Source: Leucothrix pacifica
GTDB lineage: Bacteria > Pseudomonadota > Gammaproteobacteria > Thiotrichales > Thiotrichaceae
Reading direction: 5' to 3'
Length of the DNA stretch: 64,000 nucleotides
Assembly (NCBI RefSeq): GCF_003172875.1
Contig: NZ_QGKM01000004.1
Location: 62,001 to 126,000 of the forward strand
Positions within the stretch are counted from its first letter, which is position 1; the number at the start of each line of letters is the position of its first letter. A program made the position numbers and the translations under genes. This document shows positions 1 through 9,841 of this stretch, in pieces. The notes beneath the pieces are model-generated. The model ran no database searches and was not told the DNA's origin. It was given only the letters and a program-made list of their open reading frames with translations.

Positions 1-226
1 GCAACATCGACAACAAATTCGTTTGTGTAAGCTGAATATTGGCACGCACCTGATTCTCACGATAACTAGGCTGGACCGTTTTATTGACCAGCTTATTAAT
101 TTCCTCTGCGGCTTTCTCAGGCGAATCAATTGCTCCACCACAGCCACTCAGCGTGATTGCCACCGCTCCCGCCAGCAATAATCCCGGAATGCTTTGAGTG
201 AATATCTTTTGAATGGCTTGTGACAT
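1..226 (-). CDS. Partial lipoprotein of unknown function
   Basis: The gene starts at 226 and runs off the left edge; about 75 residues are visible. The N-terminus has a hydrophobic segment followed by a lipobox (LSGC, Cys about residue 28), so it should be exported and lipid-anchored. The mature part begins with acidic and charged residues (DSPEKAAEEINKLVNK). An AAGAG Shine-Dalgarno-like sequence precedes the ATG. It lies 29 bp after the stop of the coiled-coil membrane protein on the same strand, so the two may be co-transcribed. I do not recognise the family, and the function is open. Confidence 0.7.
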   Translation of the reverse strand, partial: MSQAIQKIFTQSIPGLLLAGAVAITLSGCGGAIDSPEKAAEEINKLVNKTVQPSYRENQVRANIQLTQTNLLSML

Positions 227-255
227 AGTTTTAAACTCTTATTAATTATTGGGAC

Positions 256-969
256 TTATCGACCACTATTGTTCGCAATCTCTGCCAGTGCAACTAATCT
301 GGCCAATGCATCAGTTCGCTCGTAATCGCTGAATGATCTTATATTAGCAATTTCTACCGCAGTTTCTGTTAAAGAATGAAACAACTGGTTATTTTCTTCT
401 AAGAATCCATTTAAACGCGCCTCCTGCTCATCCTGAAGCACGGTCTGCTTATCATGGCGCTTTTGTTGTTCGTTGTTCTCAACCTGATCTGCCTGCCGAT
501 AGGTGTGAGATAAGGTAGAAATGCTATGGCCGGTTGCCACTACATCTGCCAGATTCTGAATAGCATGCTTCTGAACCGTTCTCGCAGCGCTCAGGTAAGT
601 CGTTGGCACATTGGCTTTGCCATAGAATCGCGTCTCCACCACAGAATGATAGTCATCAATGATAGCGGTTAGCACCTCGGTCTGACGAACGCCCTCTTTC
701 AAACCAAGATCACTTAGCTCAGATTTGATCGTCATCAAACGTGCCCGCATCTCCTCATGCTCCCGGGCCTCACGTTCTTCCAGCCACTCCTCATCATCAA
801 CATCTGAATATCCGGCGAAGCGATAAAACAAGGGAACTGTTAGAATGGATATCACCGAGATAACGGCATAAATGCCCGTTGCCAACAGATTGCCCTGAAA
901 CCACCAGAAAAAAGCCAGTAATAGAATCAAAGAGAGAATTGCAGCGATTAAAGTATATCTTTTTATCAT
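256..969 (-). CDS. Membrane protein with coiled-coil cytoplasmic or periplasmic domain
   Basis: A 237-residue protein. Two hydrophobic helices lie at about residues 6-26 and 31-50, followed by a long polar region rich in Glu, Arg and Gln (EEWLEEREAREHEEMRARL and onward) predicted to be helical and partly coiled coil. There is no catalytic motif I recognise. It sits directly upstream of a lipoprotein gene on the same strand. Function unknown; an envelope-associated scaffold is possible, but that is inference. Confidence 0.7.
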   Translation of the reverse strand: MIKRYTLIAAILSLILLLAFFWWFQGNLLATGIYAVISVISILTVPLFYRFAGYSDVDDEEWLEEREAREHEEMRARLMTIKSELSDLGLKEGVRQTEVLTAIIDDYHSVVETRFYGKANVPTTYLSAARTVQKHAIQNLADVVATGHSISTLSHTYRQADQVENNEQQKRHDKQTVLQDEQEARLNGFLEENNQLFHSLTETAVEIANIRSFSDYERTDALARLVALAEIANNSGR

Positions 970-1406
970 GCGCTAAGTGTCTCACGTTACCAGTCTAGTG
1001 TCATCCCGAAGCACTCGCCTCATTATCTTTTGTCAAGACGTATTTTGAGACTTATACACACCTACCGTTCGTCGGAAATGAAATGTCAATAGTTTTTAAT
1101 AAAATAAATTATGGATTAGCAATAGTTTTTAACTTATTGTTTTTATTAATAAATTTCACCATGTTTGTTTTTTGATCAATTCGCTGATAGCAAGGTATTT
1201 AAAGGCTTGATGACACTTTTCAGAACACTACTCACAGACTTATCCACAACCTCTGTGGACAAATCCACAAAGTGAATTGTCAAGATACCAGCGGTATAAA
1301 TAGTTAAAAAAATGAAAATATTCCGCTTGCATTGCCGCGAAATTTTCCGTCGAAATGCCGGACCGTTAACGCATGACAGCTCTCGTATAAAACACTTAAT
1401 TAAGCG
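970..1406. other. Gene-free AT-rich region with DnaA-box cluster
   Basis: No credible ORF lies in these 437 bp. Two exact DnaA-box consensus 9-mers are present: TTATACACA at 1052-1060 and TTATCCACA at 1240-1248. Two near-matches follow: TTGTCCACA on the minus strand at 1254-1262 and AAATCCACA at 1261-1269. Between the first two boxes is a very AT-rich stretch (about 1085-1200) with one GATC. The layout resembles a DnaA-binding locus. Neighbouring genes all point one way, and none is a typical oriC neighbour (dnaA, mnmG), so the main origin is not established. Confidence 0.4.
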
Positions 1407-2246
1407 CTAACTAATCACTTGAAGCAATGTGTGTGTTTGTTGAGGGTTCACTGTGACCCCTTGAGTAACTGCTGTCTCAACACACAACATTTTTTGATAA
1501 CCGTCGTTATCCATATCAATCATGGACGTAGCAATCTCAGACCAGGGGTTCCAAACCACTAAACTATCATGACCATAAGATTGAATGACCGTAGAGACAT
1601 TAGACTGATTAATGCTGACCTTTTCGACAGGATTCAAATGCACACGATCAGTCTCACTGGTAAACAAATACGGAGACGGTGTTTCAAACTCAGCCCAATT
1701 CAGAGGCTTGTCGGAGTAAATCCCAGATAAGCCTTTCAGTTCGGTATGATAAATATCATCCACTGCAAAATAGCTATGCAACGCTGCATTATATGTGAAT
1801 GTCTCTTCGCCCACATTTTTCGTGCTCAAACTGACATGCATCGTCTTCCCAATCCGAATTGTCAGCCTCAACTCAGCGATACCATCAAAGCCTGCACCTT
1901 GGGTGGTTTCAGGCGACAGCATCAACTCGGTATAATCAGTCTCATCAGTCGCACTAAGTAGTTGCCAAGGCTGTGTTCGTACGTAACCGTGAGCCTGCAA
2001 TTCATCATCTCTTGAACCAAACCAAGGCCAACACACAGGGATACCGCCGCGAATTGACTTGCTGCCGTCAAATAGCACTTTTTCACTTAAGAAAAGTCGC
2101 TCTCTGCCATCATGCTTAGGCGCATAACTTAGAATATGCGCCCCCCATAATGAAATCGTGGCATGTGCATACTGGTTATCAATGTGCAGCGCGTCGATCA
2201 GTTCAGACTTGTTAACAACACGGATTGATGCAGGCAATGTGATCAT
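1407..2246 (-). CDS. D-hexose-6-phosphate mutarotase, YeaD family
   Basis: A 279-residue protein of the aldose 1-epimerase superfamily that interconverts the alpha and beta anomers of hexose 6-phosphates in the cytoplasm. Family hallmarks are visible: SIRGGIPVCWPWFG at about residues 65-78, HGYVRTQPW at about 86-94, a conserved His in AALHSYF (about 155), and CVETAV near the C-terminus carrying the likely catalytic Glu. Length is typical of YeaD proteins (about 270-300). It follows the TRAP transporter genes on the same strand, but the 65-bp gap does not prove co-transcription. Confidence 0.88.
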   Translation of the reverse strand: MITLPASIRVVNKSELIDALHIDNQYAHATISLWGAHILSYAPKHDGRERLFLSEKVLFDGSKSIRGGIPVCWPWFGSRDDELQAHGYVRTQPWQLLSATDETDYTELMLSPETTQGAGFDGIAELRLTIRIGKTMHVSLSTKNVGEETFTYNAALHSYFAVDDIYHTELKGLSGIYSDKPLNWAEFETPSPYLFTSETDRVHLNPVEKVSINQSNVSTVIQSYGHDSLVVWNPWSEIATSMIDMDNDGYQKMLCVETAVTQGVTVNPQQTHTLLQVIS

Positions 2247-2311
2247 ACAATGTCCTGTTATTGTTGTGGTTAAGGAGCGCGTGAGTAGCAGTACTCACGC
2301 GCAGCACTGTC

Positions 2312-4981
2312 TTAGAAATTTAGCGAAATATCACGATGTGACGCCTGACACATGGCAACTTGCTTGGCTTGTGCATCGGTCAAACGAGGCTGCGAGCGTA
2401 AGCCCACCGTGTTAGCAATCGCTGAGTCATAAGTCGTCAGTTCCGGAGCTAACTCCTTCTCTGCGCGCTCACGCCACGCCATTTCAGCAACGTACTTATC
2501 AATCGCATCTTTCTGATGATCCATTGCTTTAGCACGTCCCTCTTCCGAGTCATCCTTTTTGAGTGCGCGTCGCGCTTTGGATAAAGACGACTTAATTGAG
2601 CTGGCACCGGCGATATCACCTAAACGCCCTTCAACGGCTTTGATGGTATCCATTGCCATATCTTTAGGAGCATGTGTAATGGACTCAGCCAGCATATCAA
2701 TCTGAGGACGGAATGCCTTTAACTCAGCAGTAGCCGCAATAATCTTCTGAAGATCCTGACTTGCCTGATAAGCGGTATCCGTCACATTGTAGTAATTACG
2801 ACGTGCCTTGGTCAGCTCATTATTAAGCTCAGTATACTTCTCGCGGGTTGCAGTCCAACTGTCAGGAATGGTCGCTTTAAGTTGTTCCTGCTCCAGTTTC
2901 TTCGCCTCAATTTCAGCACTCATGGCAGCACTCGCTTCTGAGTTATCTCCTGCTGTATACGTCAGGTTTCTAATCTCTTCTTCCAATGCTTTGATATCAG
3001 CTGATAAACGAGAGATAGATTTCTCGATACCACGCACATTGCGATGAGCTGGCTCATACTCAGGCATATAATCATTCAATGCTTGTTTAGCGACTGCGAT
3101 TTTCTCCATCAACTCAAAGCTCTTAGCTGCATCGGCAGTGCTTCGATCGTAAGTTTGCTGTAGATCTTCTGGCAAGTAAGCGATATTTAGACCTTGCGCT
3201 TTAGTGATAGCCGAACGGATATTGGTTTCATCACTGGCATACTCAGCAATCGCATAGTCTTCCAGACAACGCTGTAGCTTAGGATTAATCGGTGGTGGCG
3301 CTGTTTCTGATAACAAATGAGTACGATTAGGCAGGTAATTAACCAGCACAGGGAAGTAGCCGGCAATTGCCAGACCCACCAACTGCAGGCAAATAAACAC
3401 AACAGCGCCTTTATAGATGTCCATCGTCTTAACGACTTTATCTGCCACACCCCGTAAGTAGAACAATGCAAAACCAAATGGCGGAGTCAGGAATGATGTC
3501 TGGATGTTTAATCCAATCATGACACCTAACCATACCGCAGTAATATTCGCTTCAGGATTAGCCAGCAAGATCGGTGCCACAATCGGTACAACAACGACCG
3601 CAATCTCAATAAAGTCAAGGAAGAAGCCCAACAGGAAGATAACTAGCATCACCACCAGGAACTGTGTCCAGAAACCACCCGGCAGACCTGTCAGATAATG
3701 CTTCACCAACTCTTCACCACCAAAGGCACGGAATGCTGATGTCAGCATGGCTGCACCGATCAGGATGATAAATACCATCGAGGTTGTTTTAGCCGTTTCA
3801 ATCATCACCTCTTTTAAGGTGTCATTGATTTTATGAACACGCCATGCACTCCAGGCTACCGCAAACAACAATGCACCGACTGCAATGGCTGCATAAAAGA
3901 TTGCCTGACGATCCCCCTCATTTTGAATATTACGTACATTCAAGGAATGGTTGCTTAGCAAGTAAGCGATCACAATAAGCGACACTATAGCGATAAATGC
4001 CGGTATAAAGGTCGACCAACCACCACGGTGTAACCGATAACCTGCCATGATCATGGCGCCTACCGCACCAATGGATCCGGCTTGGTTAACCGTCGCTATA
4101 CCCAGAATGATTGAGCCTAGTACCACAAAAATCAGTGTTAGTGGTGGTACCAGCGCTAATAAAATATTACGTACAAATTTAGCGTCGTACTCACCTTCAT
4201 AAGGAACTGGTGGTGCCATGCTTGGCTTAATCCAGGCAATGATCAGGATATACAACATGTATAAACCAACCAAGATTGCGCCCGGAATCAACGCACCCAT
4301 AAACATGTCGCCGGCACTCGCTGAAACCACATCAAACTGAGATGGCATCGAGAACTCACCCGTCGCTTCTTTGTACAGAGCTTTACGCGCGGTACTTGCC
4401 TGATCTGCAGCACTTGAAAGCTGATCCGCCAGAATGATGAGAACAATTGACGGAGGAATAATCTGCCCCAAAGTACCGGATGCACAGATTGTTCCTGTCG
4501 CCAGTGATTTGGAGTAATTATTTCGCAACATTGCAGGCAATGAAATCAGTCCCATTGCTATCACGGTCGCACCGACAATCCCCGTTGTAGCGGCTAATAA
4601 CGCTCCAACGAATACAACAGAAATCCCCAAGCCGCCCGGAATCGGACCAAACAGCTGAGCCATTGCAACCAGCAAATCTTCAGCGATTTTAGAGCGCTGA
4701 AGCATAATGCCCATAAAAATAAACAGCGGAATAGCGATCAAGGTATCCCGTTCTACTATCCAGTAGAGACTTCGGAAATTGGTTACCCCGGCACTCAACC
4801 ACTGTTTCGGGCCATCCTGCGCAAAATAAGCGGTAATGTCCCCTTCAAACATATACCCGGCACCAGCGGCTAAACCAACAGTGATAATTGCTGAACCCGG
4901 TAAAGCAAATGCCACTGGAAAACCAGAGACCAAGGCCACTGCCATCAGCAGGAATAAAACTCCTAAAAAGACTAATTCCAT
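2312..4981 (-). CDS. dctM: TRAP transporter large permease (DctM) with C-terminal coiled-coil extension
   Basis: Large membrane subunit of a tripartite ATP-independent periplasmic transporter, which uses an ion gradient to import organic acids delivered by the DctP protein. The first roughly 555 of 889 residues are multi-spanning, with DctM signatures such as FIFMGIMLQRSKIAEDLL and GATVIAMGLISLPAMLR. The remaining roughly 330 residues are soluble, charged and largely coiled coil, which is unusual for DctM (normally about 425-630 residues). The start abuts the dctQ stop. The extension may couple the permease to a cytoplasmic partner (inference). Confidence 0.88.
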   Translation of the reverse strand: MELVFLGVLFLLMAVALVSGFPVAFALPGSAIITVGLAAGAGYMFEGDITAYFAQDGPKQWLSAGVTNFRSLYWIVERDTLIAIPLFIFMGIMLQRSKIAEDLLVAMAQLFGPIPGGLGISVVFVGALLAATTGIVGATVIAMGLISLPAMLRNNYSKSLATGTICASGTLGQIIPPSIVLIILADQLSSAADQASTARKALYKEATGEFSMPSQFDVVSASAGDMFMGALIPGAILVGLYMLYILIIAWIKPSMAPPVPYEGEYDAKFVRNILLALVPPLTLIFVVLGSIILGIATVNQAGSIGAVGAMIMAGYRLHRGGWSTFIPAFIAIVSLIVIAYLLSNHSLNVRNIQNEGDRQAIFYAAIAVGALLFAVAWSAWRVHKINDTLKEVMIETAKTTSMVFIILIGAAMLTSAFRAFGGEELVKHYLTGLPGGFWTQFLVVMLVIFLLGFFLDFIEIAVVVVPIVAPILLANPEANITAVWLGVMIGLNIQTSFLTPPFGFALFYLRGVADKVVKTMDIYKGAVVFICLQLVGLAIAGYFPVLVNYLPNRTHLLSETAPPPINPKLQRCLEDYAIAEYASDETNIRSAITKAQGLNIAYLPEDLQQTYDRSTADAAKSFELMEKIAVAKQALNDYMPEYEPAHRNVRGIEKSISRLSADIKALEEEIRNLTYTAGDNSEASAAMSAEIEAKKLEQEQLKATIPDSWTATREKYTELNNELTKARRNYYNVTDTAYQASQDLQKIIAATAELKAFRPQIDMLAESITHAPKDMAMDTIKAVEGRLGDIAGASSIKSSLSKARRALKKDDSEEGRAKAMDHQKDAIDKYVAEMAWRERAEKELAPELTTYDSAIANTVGLRSQPRLTDAQAKQVAMCQASHRDISLNF

Positions 4982-5985
4982 TATTCTTCTCCGCCTTCTA
5001 GTGCTTCGGAACCAGGTTCGTTGGTAATAATCGCAATATTATTTAATAAATAACTAATAAACTGAAAGGCCATTGAGGCCGCAAACACCACAAGGAAGCT
5101 CGCCATCAGGTACTTTACGTACATGCCGTAACCGCTTTGTGACATTTCAAAATTATAGATAGGACTGATCAAGCTACTCTGCTTGGTATCCATACCCAGT
5201 GTCAGTATCGTCCAACACAGTGGCAGACCTAACAGCAAGCAACCGATGGTATTTACCCAAGCCTTCGTGCGTCGATGCAATCCGGCATATAGCACGTCTA
5301 CTCTTACGTGGCCGCCCTCGACTAAGGTGTATGCACTGGCAAACAAGAACAAACCGGCATACCAAAAACGAACTAAGTCGCCCATAAAGGCTTGTTCGTA
5401 AGAGAAAATAAAACTTGATAACACAATTCCGAATTCGGCAATCACTACCAAAAAGGCCAACCAGATGAAGCCCAGAGAGCGACTAAACCAGGCAATAACC
5501 ATCGACAAAGCAATGATTGGGTAATGCACAAACGTACCACGCCAGCGTGCCTGATCAAGGTTTTGCGACATTGTCTCCCCCACCATCGGCGTCAGCAGGT
5601 TTTCAATCCGTAGGAATGAAATGACGCCGTCAACAATACCGACCAGAAAAATAGACCAAAACGCGGCTCTGACAATATATGCCGCCCAACGTGCGTACTT
5701 TTCTGAATCTTTTTGCAGCGTAACATCTGGTGTGCTTTTAACTTTTCGAAGTAAATAACCACATACAACGATACAAAAAACGATAAAGCCTGCTGTTTGT
5801 AAGAGTTGGCTGGTTTCCAGTGTGGCCTGCTCTTCACCAAAGTGCCCTATCAGTGCATCAACACCTGGGACTTCTAACCAAAACATTAGATAGCGGCTAA
5901 ACAAAAAGAGTAATACTGCAACAGCCATTACAGCCGCGGCAGAACGCCAGAAACGGCGAGACTTCGGAACGGAATTAATCGTCAT
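4981..5985 (-). CDS. dctQ: TRAP transporter small permease (DctQ)
   Basis: Small membrane subunit of the TRAP transporter, required with DctM for transport. It has 334 residues, longer than the usual 160-200, with about seven to eight hydrophobic segments rather than four. The C-terminal part (LVEGGHVRVDVLYAGLHRR and the following helices) is the recognisable DctQ core; HVRVD is typical. The stop codon touches the dctM start, so translation is probably coupled. A terminator-like hairpin lies between this gene and dctP upstream. Confidence 0.85.
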   Translation of the reverse strand: MTINSVPKSRRFWRSAAAVMAVAVLLFLFSRYLMFWLEVPGVDALIGHFGEEQATLETSQLLQTAGFIVFCIVVCGYLLRKVKSTPDVTLQKDSEKYARWAAYIVRAAFWSIFLVGIVDGVISFLRIENLLTPMVGETMSQNLDQARWRGTFVHYPIIALSMVIAWFSRSLGFIWLAFLVVIAEFGIVLSSFIFSYEQAFMGDLVRFWYAGLFLFASAYTLVEGGHVRVDVLYAGLHRRTKAWVNTIGCLLLGLPLCWTILTLGMDTKQSSLISPIYNFEMSQSGYGMYVKYLMASFLVVFAASMAFQFISYLLNNIAIITNEPGSEALEGGEE

Positions 5986-6035
5986 CGAGATGAGATTCCT
6001 AAGATATTCATCGGAAGCGCAAAATTATACAGCCC

Positions 6036-6071
6036 AAAAAAGAAACGGAGCAATCAGCTCCGTTTCTTTTT
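6036..6071 (-). terminator. Intrinsic terminator between dctP and dctQ
   Basis: A 10-bp perfect stem GAAACGGAGC / GCTCCGTTTC with a 5-nt loop is flanked by A and T runs, so it can act on either strand. It lies 16 bp after the dctP stop and 51 bp before the dctQ start. In a dctP-first operon it would attenuate transcription so that the binding protein is made in excess over the membrane subunits. Confidence 0.8.
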
Positions 6072-6086
6072 AATCGATCATTGGAA

Positions 6087-7175
6087 TTACAAATCCAATA
6101 CACGGTTACGCTCAGATACGTAAGCCTGATCAGAGATCTTAGCCCACGAACCTACTTCAGTACGTGCTTTAACGAAGCTATCGTGGATTTCTTTTGCCAA
6201 GTCACTGTGCTTAACAACATCCGCGAATACTTCTTCAGACGCTTCACCGAAGCTATCGTAAGTATCTTCAGAGAACTTACGCAACTGAACACCGTGCTCG
6301 GTTAGCAATGTAGCCAAAGCCGCACCGTTCTTTGCGTTATACTCTGCCATCATCACATCATTTTCCATGGAAGATGCCGCTTCAATCAGCATTTGATCAG
6401 CTTTAGACAAGCTATCCCACCACTTCTTGTTCATGCTCAGAGACAGCATAGCGCCAGGCTCGTGCATACCAGGATAATAGTAGAACTTAGCCGCTTCATA
6501 GAACTTCATGATCTGGTCATTCCATGGGCCAACCCACTCAGTCGCTTCAATCGCACCGGATACCAGGTTCTCATAAATCTGACCACCAGGAAGTGATACC
6601 GGCGAAGCACCTAGCTTAGCCATAACATCACCACCCAAACCAGGAATACGCATTTTAAGACCTTTCAGGTCATCAGCAGACTTGATCTCTTTACGGAACC
6701 AACCGCCCATCTGGACACCCGTGTTACCGCACATAAGACCTTTAAGACCGAACTCGCCAGCGAGCTTGTCCCATAACTCCTGACCACCACCGAAACGAAT
6801 CCATGCGTTCATTTCTGTGTACGTCAAACCAAACGGAACAGAAGTGAAGTAAGCAAAACCAGGGTGCTTGCCTTTGAAATAGTACTCAGCACCGTGGTAC
6901 ATCTGCGCGTTACCTGCAGCAACCTCATCAAACACGTCAAACGCTTTAACACGCTCGCCGGCTGCAAAGTAGTTGATCTTGATGCGTCCGTCACTCATGA
7001 CGTTAACACGCTCAGCAAAACGCTGTGCACCTGTTCCCAAACCAGGGAAGTCACGAGGCCAGGTTGAAACCATATTTACTTCGATACGATCTTTAGCGAT
7101 CGCTGGTGCTGCAACAGTACCTGCAGTAGCCACTGCCCCAAATGCTGCACCTTTTAACACATCACGTCTATTCAT
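6087..7175 (-). CDS. dctP: TRAP substrate-binding protein, TakP-like (2-oxo acid or lactate)
   Basis: Periplasmic solute-binding protein of the TRAP system. The N-terminus carries a twin-arginine signal (MNRRDVLKGAAFGA, then AAPAIAK), so it is exported folded. Sequence blocks match the TakP/lactate-binding branch: GNTGVQMGGWFRKEI, KGLKMRIPGLGGDV, EATEWVGPWND and a YYYPG motif. In that branch the Arg and aromatic residues bind 2-oxo acids or calcium lactate. I chose the Met at 7175 because an AGGA lies 5 nt upstream; the frame is open to an ATG at 7193. An L-lactate dehydrogenase lies about 35 kb away, which fits a lactate or pyruvate substrate but does not prove it. Confidence 0.88.
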   Translation of the reverse strand: MNRRDVLKGAAFGAVATAGTVAAPAIAKDRIEVNMVSTWPRDFPGLGTGAQRFAERVNVMSDGRIKINYFAAGERVKAFDVFDEVAAGNAQMYHGAEYYFKGKHPGFAYFTSVPFGLTYTEMNAWIRFGGGQELWDKLAGEFGLKGLMCGNTGVQMGGWFRKEIKSADDLKGLKMRIPGLGGDVMAKLGASPVSLPGGQIYENLVSGAIEATEWVGPWNDQIMKFYEAAKFYYYPGMHEPGAMLSLSMNKKWWDSLSKADQMLIEAASSMENDVMMAEYNAKNGAALATLLTEHGVQLRKFSEDTYDSFGEASEEVFADVVKHSDLAKEIHDSFVKARTEVGSWAKISDQAYVSERNRVLDL

Positions 7176-7371
7176 ACGGATCCTCATCCTCATTATCTAT
7201 TATAAAACCCCAGTGGCGTTTGCCATTGATTCCGGAGCACTCAAAAATGATAAGCCAATTCATTATTGCTTATAAAACAGGGAAAGTAAAACGGCTGAAG
7301 CTGTATAAGATACGTATATCAACATGCCGCCTTATTTGCACCAATATGAAACATTACCACCCTTAAAAAAG

Positions 7372-9693
7372 CTAGTTAGTTGTTGGAATTCTCGACCAAA
7401 ACCGGCCATTATCCAGCCTGTAACGAGTTGGCTTACGCACCTCATCATTCCTTGAAAGATGAAATTGCACTGCGCCATCATCCGCAGTATTCAAAATACC
7501 AACACCCTGCGCTTCATAACGCTTTAGTACACGTGTGTGAGGGTGTTTAAAACGGCTGCGGTATCCAGCAGAAGCTATCGCCCATTGCGGACTCACCGCA
7601 CTGATAAAGGCGCCTGTCGAAGAACTATTACTGCCATGATGCGGCATCAGAAGAATATCTGAATCCAATTTATCACGCTGTAGTTTGAGAAGTAAACGTT
7701 CCGCTCTTTTAAGTATGTCGCCGGTTAATAAAACAGAATGCTGCGGATTACTAACTTTAAGCACACAGGAGCGGTCATTATCTTTACCCGTCATCGATGG
7801 CCCGGGGTGTAAAAACTCAAAAACAACATCATTCCAGGACCATGTCATCGCTTGCTGACAAACAATTGCCTCGTAGCCCTCTAAAGCATCGGATCTATTG
7901 GAATAGAGCTTATCAACAAGCAACGCATCAAACAAAGCTGAAGCCCCACCTCTATGGTCTCTGTCATCATGGGAGACAACTAAAGCATCGATCTGCTGCG
8001 TGGATTGTTGCTGCAAGTAGGGCAGAACGACCATCTTTCCAAGATCGAAATTTTCATTGGGTCTGTCTCCTGTGTCGTACACTAAGGTCTTGTCCCGTGT
8101 TTGAACAACCACCGCTAAGCCCTGCCCAACATCCAGTACCGTCAACCAAAAGTCTCCCTGACCAGGTTTAGGTGATTGATACAGTACCAGAGGAATTAAG
8201 GCTAATACTGCGGTATATCGCCATTTCGTACCTGATGGCAATAACATTAACGCTGCAACGACGACCAGCAAAGTACTCAGCAACAAAGGCAATGCTTGTT
8301 TGCTAATACTCGCTTTCGGGAATTCCGCTAAGCGCTCAAGCAAACTAAATAAGCCCTCAAGATGCAGCGTGATGAAATCGAATACAAACAACGACAAACT
8401 ATCACTCACATAACTGAGTAAAACGGCTAAAAAGCTAAATGGCACAACCACCAATGACACCCAGGGAATAGCGATTAAGTTGGCAAGCGGCGACACCAGC
8501 GAACCTTCGCCGAAAAACACAAAGCCAATCGGTATCATCAGCAGTGACAAATACCCTTGCAGGCGAAGTAAATTAAACCGCTGCTCACCAGTGTGTCTGG
8601 ATAGAATCCACAAAATAATCGTTACCGCAGAGAATGACAGAAAAAAACCGACACTCATCACCGCCAGAGGATTAGCGATTAACACTACGACCATAGCCAT
8701 CGCCAGCACTCTTGAAGGACTGAAGTATTGCCGGCTCATCAAAAAGACCAACGCAACCACGACCATTAACAAAGCACGCTGTGTCGGAATGCTCAATCCG
8801 GCGAGTAAGGCATAGATCAATGCAAACACTACCCCCAACACAGCGCCCGCTGTTCTTACTGGCACATGGAGGCTCAAGATCGGAAACAACCACCAAATCG
8901 AATAAACCACCACAACACCAAATGCTGCGACTAAACCGATGTGCAAGCCAGAGATTGCCATCAAATGACTGGTACCTGTCTCTCTCAGCACTTCCCATTG
9001 TCGTTGCGACACTGCCGATTTATCTGCAATCATTAAGGCACTGATAATCGCTGCGTTATTCTCTTCTTTGACCAGACGATGAATATTGTCATGAATCGAA
9101 GCGCGCCATTGATTAATGGAATACCACGGTGCATCTTCAAGGCGTTTGTGAAGCGTGGACTTTCTCAGATACCCTCTTGCATCGATCCCTTCTGCAAATA
9201 GCCACTTCTCATAATCAAACCCCGCAGGATTCATGAATCCGGAACTGCGTTTTAGACGTACTTGGAATTGCCAGTGCTCACCGGCCTTCACATCAGGCAG
9301 ATCGCGGTATGCGCTCAGACGTATTAAACCATTCCAGTTGAGTGAAACATCACCTTCTACTGTCTTGGCACTGCTCACTTTATAGAGAAACGACAAACTA
9401 TTGTCATGAAAGCTCACCATACTGGCCACTTTACCGGTGACCACCAAATCTTTGCCTTCATGAGCTGCAGTGAATGAAGCGCGTTTTTGAAGATCGGCAA
9501 CAAATGTTGTCAGGCTAAACCCGATCATTACCGCCAATAACAAGGAGAAAATACTTTTACCGTTCAAGTTAAAATAGATCGGGAAAAAAACGCTCACAAA
9601 CAGTATACTGCCGCTCAGGACAAAGTGAGGTAAATCAGCAAGGAGTAAGGCTGACATACTGCCGAGCAATAGGCCTATTGCCATCTTACGCAT
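7372..9693 (-). CDS. comEC: DNA internalization channel ComEC/Rec2
   Basis: A 773-residue inner-membrane protein that passes single-stranded DNA into the cytoplasm during natural transformation. It has N-terminal helices, an OB-like segment (about 60-180), a multi-spanning competence domain (about 200-480, with TGTSHLMAISGLHIGLVA), and a C-terminal metallo-beta-lactamase-like domain from about 515 (VLDVGQGLAVVV, then VSHDDRDHRGG). Only part of the zinc-binding HxHxDH motif is kept (SHDDRDH). Length is normal for the family. It is divergent from the DUF2062 gene. Confidence 0.93.
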   Translation of the reverse strand: MRKMAIGLLLGSMSALLLADLPHFVLSGSILFVSVFFPIYFNLNGKSIFSLLLAVMIGFSLTTFVADLQKRASFTAAHEGKDLVVTGKVASMVSFHDNSLSFLYKVSSAKTVEGDVSLNWNGLIRLSAYRDLPDVKAGEHWQFQVRLKRSSGFMNPAGFDYEKWLFAEGIDARGYLRKSTLHKRLEDAPWYSINQWRASIHDNIHRLVKEENNAAIISALMIADKSAVSQRQWEVLRETGTSHLMAISGLHIGLVAAFGVVVVYSIWWLFPILSLHVPVRTAGAVLGVVFALIYALLAGLSIPTQRALLMVVVALVFLMSRQYFSPSRVLAMAMVVVLIANPLAVMSVGFFLSFSAVTIILWILSRHTGEQRFNLLRLQGYLSLLMIPIGFVFFGEGSLVSPLANLIAIPWVSLVVVPFSFLAVLLSYVSDSLSLFVFDFITLHLEGLFSLLERLAEFPKASISKQALPLLLSTLLVVVAALMLLPSGTKWRYTAVLALIPLVLYQSPKPGQGDFWLTVLDVGQGLAVVVQTRDKTLVYDTGDRPNENFDLGKMVVLPYLQQQSTQQIDALVVSHDDRDHRGGASALFDALLVDKLYSNRSDALEGYEAIVCQQAMTWSWNDVVFEFLHPGPSMTGKDNDRSCVLKVSNPQHSVLLTGDILKRAERLLLKLQRDKLDSDILLMPHHGSNSSSTGAFISAVSPQWAIASAGYRSRFKHPHTRVLKRYEAQGVGILNTADDGAVQFHLSRNDEVRKPTRYRLDNGRFWSRIPTTN

Positions 9694-9841
9694 GAATATC
9701 GTTAACCATTTAGAGCATTATCCCAACAGAAGATCCATTTTTTGTGGAACTTTAACGCAGGATAGTTGCACTATAGCTGAACCAGTTAATGCACGCGTGA
9801 CATCGCATTTTTAATAACTCAAACCCTGGTGCGTCAGCGGC

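Noticed and set aside
2312-3310. DctM tail as a separate fused gene or sequencing artefact
   Set aside because: The frame is continuous with no internal start signal and no recognised partner domain, so I treat it as an extension of one protein.
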